Shown piece after piece: positions 8,582-16,217 of a DNA stretch of 64,000 nt. A program made the position numbers and the translations under genes. The stretch lies in assembly GCA_963791145.1 (NCBI GenBank), contig CAWBRT010000027.1, forward strand, positions 1 through 64,000, written 5' to 3'. Numbering within the stretch: position 1 is the stretch's first letter; every line of letters begins with the position of its first letter. The notes beneath the pieces were generated by a model. That model saw only the letters and a program-made list of their open reading frames with translations. It was not told the DNA's origin and searched no databases. Source of the stretch: CAWBRT01 sp963791145. Its GTDB lineage: Bacteria; Acidobacteriota; Terriglobia; Terriglobales; Acidobacteriaceae.

Positions 8582-9361
8582 ATGAAGGAAGAGCTGAAAG
8601 GAAGAGTAGCTATAGTTACTGGCGCCGGCAGTGTGCGTGGAATCGGTATTGCTACCGCGAAAATTTTTGCCAGAGAAGGCGCGACGGTAGTGCTGAGCGA
8701 CCTCGATTCCGCAGGAGTAAGTGCAAATCTTAACGTACTGCAGGACTTGGGCTGCCCCAGCTTGGGAATTACCGCGGATCTCAGTTCAAAGCCCGATGTC
8801 GACAACTTGTTCAGCAAAGCGGTTGCGACTTTTGGCCGCGTGGATATTCTGGTAAATAATACCGGAATCACCCAGTCCGTATTAACTGCTGCCATGAGCG
8901 AAGCGGAATGGGACTGCATGGTCCGGGTCAATCTCCGCAGCCAGTTTCTTTGTACGCGTGCAGCTATCCCGCTCATGAGCAAGCAGAAATGGGGCCGGAT
9001 CGTCTGTCTGAGTTCGATGGCGGGAAGAGGCGGGCCGTCATTTGGCGCCGCACATTATGCGGCAACTAAAGCCGGCATTATTGGATTTGCCCAATATGTC
9101 GCGCGGGAGGTCGCTGCGGATGGAATAACCGTCAACGTCGTTGCTCCGGGCGGCATCGACACCGACATGCTTCGCGGCAAGGTACGGTGGGACGGGAAGA
9201 CGCAAGAGGAATTGCGCGCAAACCGCTCCCAGAATATCCCCATGAAGAGGATGGGAGCCGCGGAGGAGGTAGCCGAGGTTATCGCATTTCTCTCTTCCGA
9301 CCGCTCTTCATTCGTCACCGGAGTGGTGGTGGATATTAATGGTGGCCTGCACATGTGCTAA
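8582..9361 (+). CDS. SDR family NAD(P)-dependent oxidoreductase
   Basis: This is a 259-residue classical short-chain dehydrogenase. The Rossmann nucleotide-binding turn is VTGAGSVRGIG near residue 12, with DLDSAG after beta-2. The NNTG motif lies near residue 90 (variant of NNAG). The catalytic Ser is in CLSSMAG, and the Tyr and Lys are in HYAATKAG. The C-terminal segment FLSSDRSSFVTGVVVDINGG is typical of FabG-like enzymes. The ATG at 8582 follows GGAGACAGGG and is preferred over the in-frame GTG at 8570. It would reduce or oxidise a hydroxyl/keto group of a small substrate using NAD(P)H. Neighbours (an unknown duplicated protein upstream, an MFS importer 34 bases downstream) suggest catabolism of an imported hydroxy acid or sugar derivative; the substrate is unknown. 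Confidence 0.9.
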   Translation: MKEELKGRVAIVTGAGSVRGIGIATAKIFAREGATVVLSDLDSAGVSANLNVLQDLGCPSLGITADLSSKPDVDNLFSKAVATFGRVDILVNNTGITQSVLTAAMSEAEWDCMVRVNLRSQFLCTRAAIPLMSKQKWGRIVCLSSMAGRGGPSFGAAHYAATKAGIIGFAQYVAREVAADGITVNVVAPGGIDTDMLRGKVRWDGKTQEELRANRSQNIPMKRMGAAEEVAEVIAFLSSDRSSFVTGVVVDINGGLHMC

Positions 9362-9395
9362 GGGCGAACGGCACGTCCGATGAGGAAGGACCTGT

Positions 9396-10640
9396 ATGAG
9401 TAAAGCCAAGACGTACAAAGTTGGGCTGGTGGCGCTGCTGGTAAGCGGGAGCTTCATAAATTCATTCGATCGAGCCAGTCTGTCGACGGTGGCGCCCGTG
9501 ATACTAAAAGAATTCCACCTGGACCCGGGACTGTTGGGAATCGCCCTGTCCGCATTCTTCTGGCCCTACTTTGTATTGCAGATTCCGGTTGGCACTTGGG
9601 CTGACAAGTACGGAGCGAAAAGGGTGCTCGGCTGGAGCGCGGCAATCTGGTCGATGGCATCAGCGGCGACGGGAGTTGTCCAGGGTCTGTATTCGCTGGT
9701 TTTTGCGCGCGCGTGGGTCGGAGTTGGAGAAGCCGCGGCGTATCCGAGCTTGGCCAAGATTGTGGGCCAGAATTTCCCTTCCAACCAGAGAGGAACCGTT
9801 ATCGGGAGCTATATCTCGACAGTGCGCCTGGCGATGGCCGTAACGCCGGGCGTTATGGCTTTTTTGATGAGCGTATGGGGCTGGCGCGAGGCCTTTTTTG
9901 TGACCGGGGGGGCGAGTCTGCTGTGGTGCGTATGGTGGTACTTTGGCTACCAGGATGTTACACGCGCCGACGAAACGAAGGCTTCCCTGGCAAAACAACC
10001 GATTCCCTGGAAACGATTATTGGGCCATCGGGGAACAGTCGGCTTGGTGATGGCGAAGTTCTTTCAGGACTATCTGTTGTATCTGTTCGTGACGTGGATA
10101 CCGACTTACCTCGTAATCGGCAGGGGGTTCTCCATCGTCAAAATGGGAATCTACGCCTCATTGCCGTGGATAGCGGGGTTTATTGCTCAACCGCTGGTAG
10201 GTTACCTTTCGGACTTGTTGATCAAGAGAGGCCTGAGCGTCACCCAGGCAAGAAAGAGAATTCAGGTTGGCCTGCAGATTTGCGCCGCAGCTGTAATGGG
10301 AGTCGGTTTTATCGACAGCCCTATCCTGGCCATTTACCTGCTGACGTTTGCGGTTGCGGCAGAGTCGGGAGCCGGTGGTTTAATCTGGGCATTTGTGACT
10401 GAGGTTGCTCCAGAAAACATGGCGGGATCTGTCGGCGGTGTTATGAACGCCGGTGGCGCTCTGGCGGGTATCCTTGCTCCGATCGTTACTGGTTTTATCG
10501 TCAAGTCCACTGGAAGCTTCCGGGTAGCCCTTGCGATCGGCGGCGTCAGTCTGCTATTGGCGGCGTGCTCCGTGTTATTCGTAGTTCCGGAACTTAAGCC
10601 TATGGAAGTAACGGACCGGGTAAGCACAGTTAAAGCCTGA
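9396..10640 (+). CDS. MFS transporter, anion:cation symporter type
   Basis: This 414-residue inner-membrane protein has about twelve hydrophobic segments. The first helix pair carries SFINSFDRASLSTVAPVIL. The inter-helix 2-3 loop GTWADKYGAKRVLGWSA matches the MFS signature G-x3-D-x2-G-x-R. A second related loop is GYLSDLLIKRGLS near residue 270. The pattern is that of the ACS family (hexuronate, galactonate, phthalate uptake). It probably imports the substrate of the SDR enzyme encoded just upstream. The RBS AGGAAGGA precedes the ATG. It is the last gene of the operon; no clear terminator was seen after it. Confidence 0.85.
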   Translation: MSKAKTYKVGLVALLVSGSFINSFDRASLSTVAPVILKEFHLDPGLLGIALSAFFWPYFVLQIPVGTWADKYGAKRVLGWSAAIWSMASAATGVVQGLYSLVFARAWVGVGEAAAYPSLAKIVGQNFPSNQRGTVIGSYISTVRLAMAVTPGVMAFLMSVWGWREAFFVTGGASLLWCVWWYFGYQDVTRADETKASLAKQPIPWKRLLGHRGTVGLVMAKFFQDYLLYLFVTWIPTYLVIGRGFSIVKMGIYASLPWIAGFIAQPLVGYLSDLLIKRGLSVTQARKRIQVGLQICAAAVMGVGFIDSPILAIYLLTFAVAAESGAGGLIWAFVTEVAPENMAGSVGGVMNAGGALAGILAPIVTGFIVKSTGSFRVALAIGGVSLLLAACSVLFVVPELKPMEVTDRVSTVKA

Positions 10641-10920
10641 AAGTCGTATCCACCTCAACCTCTGAGGAACGGGACGTTCGGATTGCGGAGGCCGGCGCCG
10701 GATTTTCCACTGTTGAGTTTCTGGATTTGGGGAAACTACTCCTGATACTCCCGCGACAGCGGTTGGTACAGCTTGATTAGTTGTGTGCAATTGGTTTTCT
10801 CACGCCACAAGTTGTGGCAACTACTTCATATGTTCAGCCCTCCTTTCGCTCATTAGATTTACCAGGAGCTTGTCCTAAGCGAGAAGCTAGTAGAGTAAAT
10901 TGGGTTTGTAAAGCATTTTT

Positions 10921-11010
10921 TTGTCCTTCATCAGAAAATCGATAACAGCGGCATTTTATGCGGGTTTTTAAGGGGACAACCATTGGCTGCTGGCATGGTG
11001 CAAGGCGGTA
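10921..11010 (+). repeat. Dispersed repeat, copy 1 (flanking the TA island)
   Basis: The segment contains AAAATCGATAACAGCGGC followed by ATTTTATGCGGGTTTTTAAG, and then GCTGCTGGCATGGTGCAAGG. The same order with substitutions recurs at about 16970-17050, and its first half again at about 17145-17195. The copies bracket the toxin-antitoxin island. The function is unknown; such repeats may be relics of element ends. Confidence 0.45.
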
Positions 11011-11058
11011 CTCACGTGCCTCCTAGCCCTGCTCGGGAGCCGGACATGTCTGCACATG

Positions 11059-11083
11059 AAAAAGCCGCCCCGGCTCGGGCGGC
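11059..11083 (-). terminator. Intrinsic terminator downstream of vapBC copy 1
   Basis: Read on the minus strand, GCCGCCC-GAGCCG-GGGCGGC forms a seven-base-pair GC stem followed directly by TTTTT. It lies about 165 bases beyond the end of vapC and would stop transcription of that operon. Confidence 0.6.
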
Positions 11084-11247
11084 TTAATCTCCGCGCTTCT
11101 GAGAACCGAATATTGCGGCTCTCGACGCTTAGCTCCCCCAGCGGGCGATTGCGGCCTCCTCTCACTTCGCTGCTCAAGGTGTAAGCTTAGCCGCGCGTGC
11201 CTTTCCGCACCGCTCTGTTGGCGCGGTAAGCTGGCGAGGCCTGGCGT

Positions 11248-11655
11248 TCAGGCTTTAGCCCAATCCTGGGTCTTCAGCTGTTTCACGCGCCGGAAGACAT
11301 GATCGCTGCTGACCAGGACAGCGGGAATGGCCAGCGCGTGGGCAGCAATCATCATATCCAAGTTGCCCATTGGCTCTCCGTCTCGCTCCAGCGCAGCGCG
11401 CAGGTGGGCATACCGCTGGACCGCCGTCGAATCCCAGGGCAGACACTCAAGCCGCAGCAGAAGTTCGTCGATCGCTATCTGCAGTCGTGTCGCCTCCGGT
11501 CTGCGGGCAACACCAAATCGCAACTCAGCTTCGGTGACCACCGAGATTGCGACCTCGGACATTGGCACCTTTAACAAGCGCTCACGCACCCGCGGGATAT
11601 CGCCCCTGAGGATGTGGTTAACCGTGTTCGTGTCCAGCAGGTAACGGATTGGCAT
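11248..11655 (-). CDS. vapC: VapC-type PIN-domain ribonuclease toxin (copy 1, intact)
   Basis: This is a 135-residue PIN-domain protein. All acidic residues of the metal site are present: Asp8 in YLLDTN, Glu42 in TEAELRFG, Asp100 in GNLDMMIAAHAL and Asp118 in SSDHVFRRV. Such toxins cleave RNA, often tRNA or rRNA, when freed from the antitoxin. The ATG shares its A with the TGA of vapB (TGATG), so translation is coupled. A longer in-frame start upstream would lie inside vapB and is not used. A terminator follows at 11059-11083. A second copy at 16.2 kb is frameshifted, so this one is likely the functional operon. Confidence 0.9.
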   Translation of the reverse strand: MPIRYLLDTNTVNHILRGDIPRVRERLLKVPMSEVAISVVTEAELRFGVARRPEATRLQIAIDELLLRLECLPWDSTAVQRYAHLRAALERDGEPMGNLDMMIAAHALAIPAVLVSSDHVFRRVKQLKTQDWAKA

Positions 11656-11897
11656 CAGAACAGATCCCGCTTCCGGGGTGGCCTGTCCTGGCGGTCGGCG
11701 AGAAAGTCCTGGGGAACCTCGGTGCTCTTCATGAGTTCGAAGAACTCCTGCCACGACTCTGGTCTTCGCGACAGAATCACATCGCCGCTGACGGGGTCAC
11801 GACGAATGTAGACGGAGGAACCCTCGAATCGGTATTCCGCCGGCAGGCGGACAGCTTGGCTGCGGCCATTACGAAAGAGTTTGGCGGTGTGTGGCAT
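11655..11897 (-). CDS. vapB: VapB/MazE-type antitoxin (copy 1, intact)
   Basis: This antitoxin of about 80 residues has an N-terminal AbrB-like swapped-hairpin DNA-binding domain (TAKLFRNGRSQAVRLPAEY). A C-terminal toxin-binding tail contains PESWQEFFELMKS and ends RPPRKRDLF. Three consecutive ATGs occur. AAGGGAG lies directly before the first, so the third (11897, MPHTAKLF) has the normal six-base spacing. It represses its own operon as part of the TA complex; the candidate operator is the TATCATGATA palindrome just upstream. It overlaps vapC by one base. Confidence 0.88.
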   Translation of the reverse strand: MPHTAKLFRNGRSQAVRLPAEYRFEGSSVYIRRDPVSGDVILSRRPESWQEFFELMKSTEVPQDFLADRQDRPPRKRDLF

Positions 11898-11903
11898 CAT
11901 CAT

Positions 11904-11930
11904 CTCCCTTGGTATATATCATGATAGATG
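11904..11930 (-). promoter_or_regulatory. RBS and operator palindrome of vapBC copy 1
   Basis: On the minus strand, TATCATGATA at 11917-11926 is a perfect palindrome, followed by TATACC and the RBS AAGGGAG (11904-11910). The palindrome position suits binding by the VapBC complex for autoregulation. The identical arrangement is kept in the second copy. Confidence 0.5.
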
Positions 11931-12027
11931 CCACTTAGGAGATTAGTCAAGCTGGACAACGGTTACAAGGGGCCCCGGAGTCGGATGGCCAATGACGCAG
12001 GTGTCCCGTTTTTTCTTTCTGGGCCAT

Positions 12028-12269
12028 AACAGGGAAAAATACAGGGAAAATTGCTCGGGAGCTGGCGAGGGATGGCACATCGGGCCCGCCTGGTGCTGGT
12101 TTCAACGATCGGCTCCAAAAAGGAAGGTGGATAACAGGGAATTAACAGGGAATTTACCCGACAGGGAACTCAAGGTGCCTCCAGGCCGCATTCCATGCGG
12201 ATTTGGCGATGGAAGTAGGCTCGATTGGCGGGGAGAGCGGAAAATAACAGGGAATTCTGGGCGGGAATT
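12028..12269 (+). repeat. Cluster of CAGGGAA short direct repeats
   Basis: The core CAGGGAA occurs six times, at about 12030, 12041, 12135, 12146, 12161 and 12247, usually as AACAGGGAATT, with one variant GCGGGAATT at about 12260. Spacing is irregular, so it is not a CRISPR array. The cluster fills the gap between vapBC copy 1 and the Phd/VapC pair. Similar CAGGGAA-rich tracts are, to my knowledge, common near integrated elements in other bacteria; their function is unclear. Confidence 0.55.
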
Positions 12270-12327
12270 GACCACGGCGACGCTAGATGATAATCTGCTG
12301 TCTAGTCCAACTAGTCAGGAGATAAAC

Positions 12328-12645
12328 GTGGCACGGAAGTCGATGAAGAAGGCACCTCGAAAAGAGGGGGGAACGAGGGCAGCAGCGGCTGAAAGTTGGC
12401 AACTGCAGACGGCCAAGGCACAGTTTAGTGAGGTTTTTCGCCGCGCCCGCAACAAGGGTCCGCAGATAGTGACGCGGCAGGATAAGGACGCGGTAGTGAT
12501 TTTGTCACTTGAGGAATTCGAGCGGCTCAGTGAACGGGCCAAGCAGCCGCGCAGCTTGACCGAGTTTTTTGCCCGATCGCCGCTGGCGCAGGTGCAGTTG
12601 AATCTGGAACGCGAACCAGATTATGGACGCAAGATAGATCTATGA
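12328..12645 (+). CDS. Phd/YefM-family antitoxin
   Basis: This is a 105-residue antitoxin. The GTG at 12328 lies seven bases after AGGAG and is preferred to the ATG at 12343. The N-terminus is basic (RKSMKKAPRKEGG). The Phd/YefM fold follows (WQLQTAKAQFSEVFRRARN, GPQIVTRQDKDAVVILSLEEFERL), which dimerises and binds operator DNA. The C-terminal tail (LTEFFARSPLAQVQLNLERE) should wrap the toxin. It overlaps the toxin gene by four bases (ATGA), the usual coupling in TA operons. The pairing of a Phd-type antitoxin with a PIN toxin is a well-known combination. Confidence 0.88.
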   Translation: MARKSMKKAPRKEGGTRAAAAESWQLQTAKAQFSEVFRRARNKGPQIVTRQDKDAVVILSLEEFERLSERAKQPRSLTEFFARSPLAQVQLNLEREPDYGRKIDL

Positions 12646-13067
12646 GCGGGTTCCTACTAGACACGAACGTCATTTCCGAACTGGTAAAGCCGCGGCCCGA
12701 CTCGGGAGTTGTAAGCTGGGTCGACTCCGTCGACGAACACTTGTTACACATTAGCGTTCTCACCTTGGGCGAGATTCGCAAAGGGATTGCATCCCTGCCT
12801 GATGCCGCAAGGCGCGTCAGCCTGGAAGCATGGCTTGAGAGCGATCTTGCTGTGCGTTTCTTTGACCGGATACTGCCTATACATAAAGAGATCGCCGATC
12901 GCTGGGGGCGCCTCGCTGCGCAGGCCGCTGCAAGCAAAACTAGTCTCCATGTTATCGATGGCTTGCTCGCGGCTACCGCCCTGCACCACAATCTCACGTT
13001 CGTAACCCGCAATACCAAAGATGTTTTGGGTACTGGAGTTTCGTTGTTTAATCCCTGGGATCGGTAG
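12642..13067 (+). CDS. VapC-type PIN-domain toxin
   Basis: This 141-residue PIN ribonuclease has metal-site residues Asp7 (FLLDTNVISELVK), Glu44 (TLGEIRKGI), Asp106 (HVIDGLLAATAL) and Asp127 (VTRNTKDV). It resembles FitB-like VapCs with the ISELVKPRPD motif. It is translated from an ATG overlapping the end of the Phd antitoxin. No frameshift is seen, so the module appears functional. It is not closely similar to the VapC copies at 11.2 and 16.2 kb. Confidence 0.9.
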   Translation: MSGFLLDTNVISELVKPRPDSGVVSWVDSVDEHLLHISVLTLGEIRKGIASLPDAARRVSLEAWLESDLAVRFFDRILPIHKEIADRWGRLAAQAAASKTSLHVIDGLLAATALHHNLTFVTRNTKDVLGTGVSLFNPWDR

Positions 13068-13264
13068 TTCGCGGACGCTTGAATCGCAAAAACAGCCACT
13101 CTCGCGCACCGGGTAAGCTAATGTTTCACGTGGCGCGACGGGAACGCCCATGAGGTTGAAATCATCGATTACTTCACAAGCGCCCTTAGTTGGGGAATTT
13201 TCCCGTCCGGCTTGCGGTATCATCGTCACGCCGGAGGAGATGCTGTTGGGGAAGGTGAGAGAAC

Positions 13265-13567
13265 ATGACGCGTGCGAGAGTTGAAGTACCCAATGAGAAG
13301 ATTGCTGCATTTTGTCGGCAGCACCATATTCGTACCCTCGCCTTGTTCGGTTCCGTCCTGCGGGAGGATTTTCGTCCCGATAGCGATGTAGACGTGTTGG
13401 TAGAGTTTGAACCAGGGTTCGTGCCGGGACTTGAATTTTTCTCACTGGAAGAGGAACTGTCCAGGATTCTGGGAAGGAAAGTCGACCTGAATACGCCTAG
13501 TTTCTTGAGTAAATATTTTCGTGAACAGGTACTTGCCGACGCGGAGATTCACTATGTCGCAGCATGA
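13265..13567 (+). CDS. mntA: MNT-domain nucleotidyltransferase antitoxin
   Basis: This 100-residue minimal nucleotidyltransferase carries the signature LFGSVLREDFRPDSDVDVLVE (GS-x9-DxD). In MntA-type antitoxins this domain adds AMP groups to the partner HEPN toxin. The ATG follows GGGGAAGG. The stop region overlaps the start of the HEPN-like frame at 13554, as expected for an MNT-HEPN operon. Because the partner is broken, this copy may be an orphan antitoxin. Confidence 0.85.
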   Translation: MTRARVEVPNEKIAAFCRQHHIRTLALFGSVLREDFRPDSDVDVLVEFEPGFVPGLEFFSLEEELSRILGRKVDLNTPSFLSKYFREQVLADAEIHYVAA

Positions 13568-13811
13568 CACCTTGCTGCGGCTACGACATATGCTCGATTA
13601 CGCGCGAGAAGCCATTGCGATGACTGCAGGCCACACCCGCGCCAACCTTGATGCTGATCGTAAGCTGAACTTAGCACTCGTGGAGAAGGCCGTCCTGCTG
13701 AAACGCAGGACGGCTCTGTTCATAAGGGGCAGGCGTGTCGAAAACTGCTGGCCACCGCTGGCTGCTCCGGTCCAGCCAACCAGCCAGCTTCTTCAGACGG
13801 TGGTGTTTTAG
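13554..13811 (+). pseudogene. Truncated HEPN (DUF86-type) toxin
   Basis: The first 43 residues (MSQHDTLLRLRHMLDYAREA, then DADRKLNLALVE) match the start of DUF86-type HEPN toxins paired with MNT antitoxins. After that the reading frame changes character (KAVLLKRRTALFIRG) at a perfect ten-base-pair hairpin. The conserved second half with the R-x4-6-H ribonuclease motif is missing. Normal members are about 110-120 residues. The toxin is therefore very likely inactive. Confidence 0.7.
13689..13714. repeat. Perfect inverted repeat at the HEPN truncation point
   Basis: GCCGTCCTGC-TGAAAC-GCAGGACGGC has ten-base arms and a six-base loop. It sits exactly where homology to HEPN toxins ends. No T-run follows, so it is a poor terminator; it may be a small inserted palindromic element or a scar. 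Confidence 0.55.
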
Positions 13812-14116
13812 GCGGCCGACTGAGCGGCGAATGGCTTGATGTTATTCAACCTTTTGCCCAGTTCGGCCTTGGCCTTCCTGAGATCGTAACTTGCTTGCAG
13901 ATTCATCCAGAACTCAGGGGAGTTTCCGAAAAACCGCGCCAGCCGAATGGCGGTATCGGCACTGATACTGCGTTTCTCCAGCACAATGTCATTGATACGC
14001 GGCGCTGGGACACCGATTGCTTTTGCCAGCCTGTTCGGAGTGAGTTTCATCGGCTTTATGAACTCCTCGCGCAGCATTTCTCCAGGATGAATTGCCCAAA
14101 GCTTCTTCCGCGCCAT
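13808..14116 (-). CDS. higA: HigA-type antitoxin (XRE helix-turn-helix)
   Basis: This 102-residue antitoxin starts MARKKLWAIHPGEMLREEF. It has the HigA pattern HPGEML, an XRE-type helix-turn-helix (LTPNRLAKAIGVPAPRIND) and the family motif DTAIRLARFFGNSPEFWMNLQ. It lies 12 bases after higB on the minus strand, in the toxin-first order typical of higBA. It neutralises HigB and represses the operon promoter. The stop is close to the end of the broken HEPN frame on the opposite strand. Confidence 0.92.
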   Translation of the reverse strand: MARKKLWAIHPGEMLREEFIKPMKLTPNRLAKAIGVPAPRINDIVLEKRSISADTAIRLARFFGNSPEFWMNLQASYDLRKAKAELGKRLNNIKPFAAQSAA

Positions 14117-14128
14117 AGTCCCTCCCCC

Positions 14129-14413
14129 TCAGTGGTAATCCACGATTTCAACTTCATAGGCGTTGCCCTCACGCCATACGAAGCACACCCGAAACTGATC
14201 GTTAATCCGAATACTGTGTTGGCCTTTGCGGTTACCATGTAGTGGTTCCAGCCGATTTCCCGGAGGAACTGCAAGGTCATTCAGATTCGTCGCGTCATTC
14301 ACCATTTCCAGCTTTCGCAGCGCCACCCGCCTGAGATTGGCAGGCGGCAATCCTATGCCTTTGCCGGTTTCCCAGAATTGCTCAGTCCTGGAATCAGCGA
14401 AGCTCTTGATCAC
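14129..14413 (-). CDS. higB: HigB-type mRNA interferase toxin
   Basis: This 94-residue RelE-superfamily toxin starts at GTG 14413 (IKSFADSRTEQFWETGKG). Family features are the central RRVALRKLEMVNDATNLNDL, then PPGNRLEPLHGNRKGQHSIRIN and the C-terminal FRVCFVWREGNAYEVEIVDYH. Longer upstream starts would overlap the promoter. There is no Shine-Dalgarno sequence, and the predicted transcription start falls at or next to the GTG, so the mRNA may be leaderless. HigB cleaves mRNA on the ribosome. HigA follows directly. Confidence 0.9.
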   Translation of the reverse strand: MIKSFADSRTEQFWETGKGIGLPPANLRRVALRKLEMVNDATNLNDLAVPPGNRLEPLHGNRKGQHSIRINDQFRVCFVWREGNAYEVEIVDYH

Positions 14414-14420
14414 GATTGGG

Positions 14421-14459
14421 AGTATAACGCATGATGTTAATTTAATGTCAAGCGTTATA
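14421..14459 (-). promoter_or_regulatory. higBA promoter with flanking operator repeats
   Basis: On the minus strand a consensus -35 TTGACA (14446-14451) is followed after 19 bases by TATACT (14421-14426). The arms TATAACGC and GCGTTATA at 14423-14430 and 14452-14459 form an inverted repeat covering both promoter boxes, with TTAAATTAA in the middle. This is a natural HigA operator. The distance from TATACT to the GTG start is seven bases. Confidence 0.65.
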
Positions 14460-14999
14460 TGCATGCCGCGGGGCCTTGGGAAGATCCCCCGAAAGGGGCC
14501 GAATCGCCGCCATCCATCCGGCTGATGGCCAGCGTCCGGCCAGCGGGCGAGATCGAAGGGATTCGTCGGCTATGCCGGCCGACTGCCAATTCGCGTTCGG
14601 TAATTGCTCGACACTCGCCGAATCAGGCTCATAACTTCGAACAATCATCTCAGCGAATGATCGCACAGATGAGCATTGACCCAAGCGGCGAAATGGCTCT
14701 GAGAGCGGCTTTCCGGTGTGCGTAAGAAAATAGTTTACAAGCCCCAAATAGATTGCTGCACGAATAGTAGCTTCGGAATTTTGAAGCAGAAATTTACCTG
14801 GGTGTGAGGACAATAGATCCTGGGCTAAAGAATTTTCGCCGGGCTGTCTGTACAATTACAAGGTTGATCGAATCGCTGATTCGAGTGCTTTCCGAGAGCC
14901 CGGCCGAATGGTGCTTACGGGAATAGCATGAAGCATCGACTTGTGGTCGATATGGCAGCACACATGCAGTAAACACTGCTCTCTGGGAAAGGACGAACG
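14460..14999. other. Intergenic stretch upstream of aldo/keto reductase
   Basis: No convincing gene was found in about 540 bases. The last 60 bases contain GGGAAAGG, the likely ribosome-binding site of the gene at 15000. Short frames on both strands lack family features. Confidence 0.3.
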
Positions 15000-16025
15000 A
15001 TGGAATACAAGACTCTTGGCAACACTGGCCTGCTTGTGTCAACCCTCTGCCTCGGCACCATGACCTTCGGCCTTGGCAAGGGCTTCTGGAAACCCATTGC
15101 TACCGTTGATCAGGCTGGAGTCGACGCGCTCATGAAGGCCTCTATCGATGCCGGCATCAACTTCTTTGACACGGCTGACGTTTACTGCGAAGGCGAAAGC
15201 GAAACGACACTGGGACGGTCCCTCAAGAACCTGGACATCGCGCGGAAAGATATCGTTCTCGCTACCAAGGCCTTCTCCCGGGTGGGCGCCGGCCGTAACG
15301 ACGTTGGTGCCTCCCGTGGACACATCATGGATGCCATAGAGGCCAGCTTACGCCGTTTGCAGACTGACCATATCGACCTCTACCAGATCCACGCCAGTGA
15401 CATGATCACTCCTCTCGAAGAAACCCTCCGCGCCCTAGACAATCTCGTGAATCAGGGCAAGGTCCGCTACATCGGTTGCTCGAACTGGCAGGCCTGGCGG
15501 ATCGCCAGATCGCTGGGCATCTCCGAGTCCAGAAATCTCGCCCGCATGGACACCCTGCAGGCCTATTACTCCATCGCAGGCCGCGACCTGGAACGCGAAC
15601 TCGTCCCGCTACTGGAAGCCGAGAAGATTGGGTTGCTTGTCTGGAGCCCCCTCGCCGGCGGATTGCTCTCGGGTAAGTTCAGCCGCGAGAATCAGAAGCC
15701 TGAAGGGTCGCGCCGCTCTGACTTTGATTTTCCGCTAGTAGACAAAGAACGCGCCTGGAGAATTCTCGACGTCATGAACCCGATAGCCAAGGCCCACGGC
15801 TGTAGCGCTGCCCGTATCGCGCTGGCATGGCTGCTGACCAAGCCTGTCGTCACCTCCGTCATCATCGGAGCCAAGCGGCTCGACCAGCTCCAGGACAACC
15901 TTGCAGCGGTGGACGTCAAACTCACTCCAGACGAGGTTAAGCAGCTCGACGAGGTGAGCGCCCTGCCTCCCGAGTACCCTGGATGGATGATTCCGCGACA
16001 AAACCAATCCCGTCTGCACCCGTAA
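15000..16025 (+). CDS. Aldo/keto reductase
   Basis: This 341-residue (beta/alpha)8 NADPH-dependent reductase begins MEYKTLGNTGLLVSTLCLG. The catalytic tetrad is recognisable: Asp and Tyr in FFDTADVYCEGESE, Lys in VLATKAF, and His in LYQIHASD. The C-terminal NADPH-binding motif is VTSVIIGAKRLDQLQDNLAA. It belongs to the group of yeast aryl-alcohol dehydrogenase-like and L-glyceraldehyde reductase-like AKRs (LVWSPLAGGLLSGKF). The substrate is unknown. It sits inside the toxin-antitoxin island, is followed by a strong hairpin at 16032, and has its own start with GGGAAAGGACG upstream. A second, distinct AKR lies at 18.3 kb. Confidence 0.93.
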   Translation: MEYKTLGNTGLLVSTLCLGTMTFGLGKGFWKPIATVDQAGVDALMKASIDAGINFFDTADVYCEGESETTLGRSLKNLDIARKDIVLATKAFSRVGAGRNDVGASRGHIMDAIEASLRRLQTDHIDLYQIHASDMITPLEETLRALDNLVNQGKVRYIGCSNWQAWRIARSLGISESRNLARMDTLQAYYSIAGRDLERELVPLLEAEKIGLLVWSPLAGGLLSGKFSRENQKPEGSRRSDFDFPLVDKERAWRILDVMNPIAKAHGCSAARIALAWLLTKPVVTSVIIGAKRLDQLQDNLAAVDVKLTPDEVKQLDEVSALPPEYPGWMIPRQNQSRLHP

Positions 16026-16031
16026 ACGCAC

Positions 16032-16079
16032 GTAAGCGGCCAGCGATGATGCGGCGAACCGCGTTCGCTGGCCGCTTAC
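16032..16079 (+). terminator. Long hairpin after aldo/keto reductase
   Basis: GTAAGCGGCCAGCGA (16032-16046) and TCGCTGGCCGCTTAC (16065-16079) form a perfect 15-base-pair stem with an 18-base loop, only seven bases after the stop codon. No T-run follows on the plus strand (AATGGGG), so termination may be imperfect, or the hairpin may protect the mRNA end. It could also act against the convergent vapBC copy 2. Confidence 0.5.
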
Positions 16080-16217
16080 AATGGGGCATTTTCGAACTGA
16101 AACAAAGGCCAATCATTCTTCGGGATGCGCTTGGCGAGACGCTGACGTGCACGCAACTTCTGGTCCCGAAGATGACCGTCCGCTCTGTTGGTACGGTAAG
16201 CTGGCAGGGTCAGGCGT

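Larger units (their letters stand above)
11211..11970 (-). repeat. Duplicated VapBC segment, copy 1
   Basis: About 760 bases, from CCGCTCTGTTGG to CGGTTACAAGGG, are repeated nearly identically in the same orientation at about 16179-16942. The duplication covers the whole vapBC operon, its RBS and its operator palindrome. Confidence 0.85.

Noticed and set aside
12028..12269. CRISPR array
   Set aside because: The repeated word is only seven to eleven bases and the spacing is irregular.
13521..13553. Upstream extension of the HEPN-like frame
   Set aside because: It lies inside the MNT gene; the ATG at 13554 gives the normal HEPN start.
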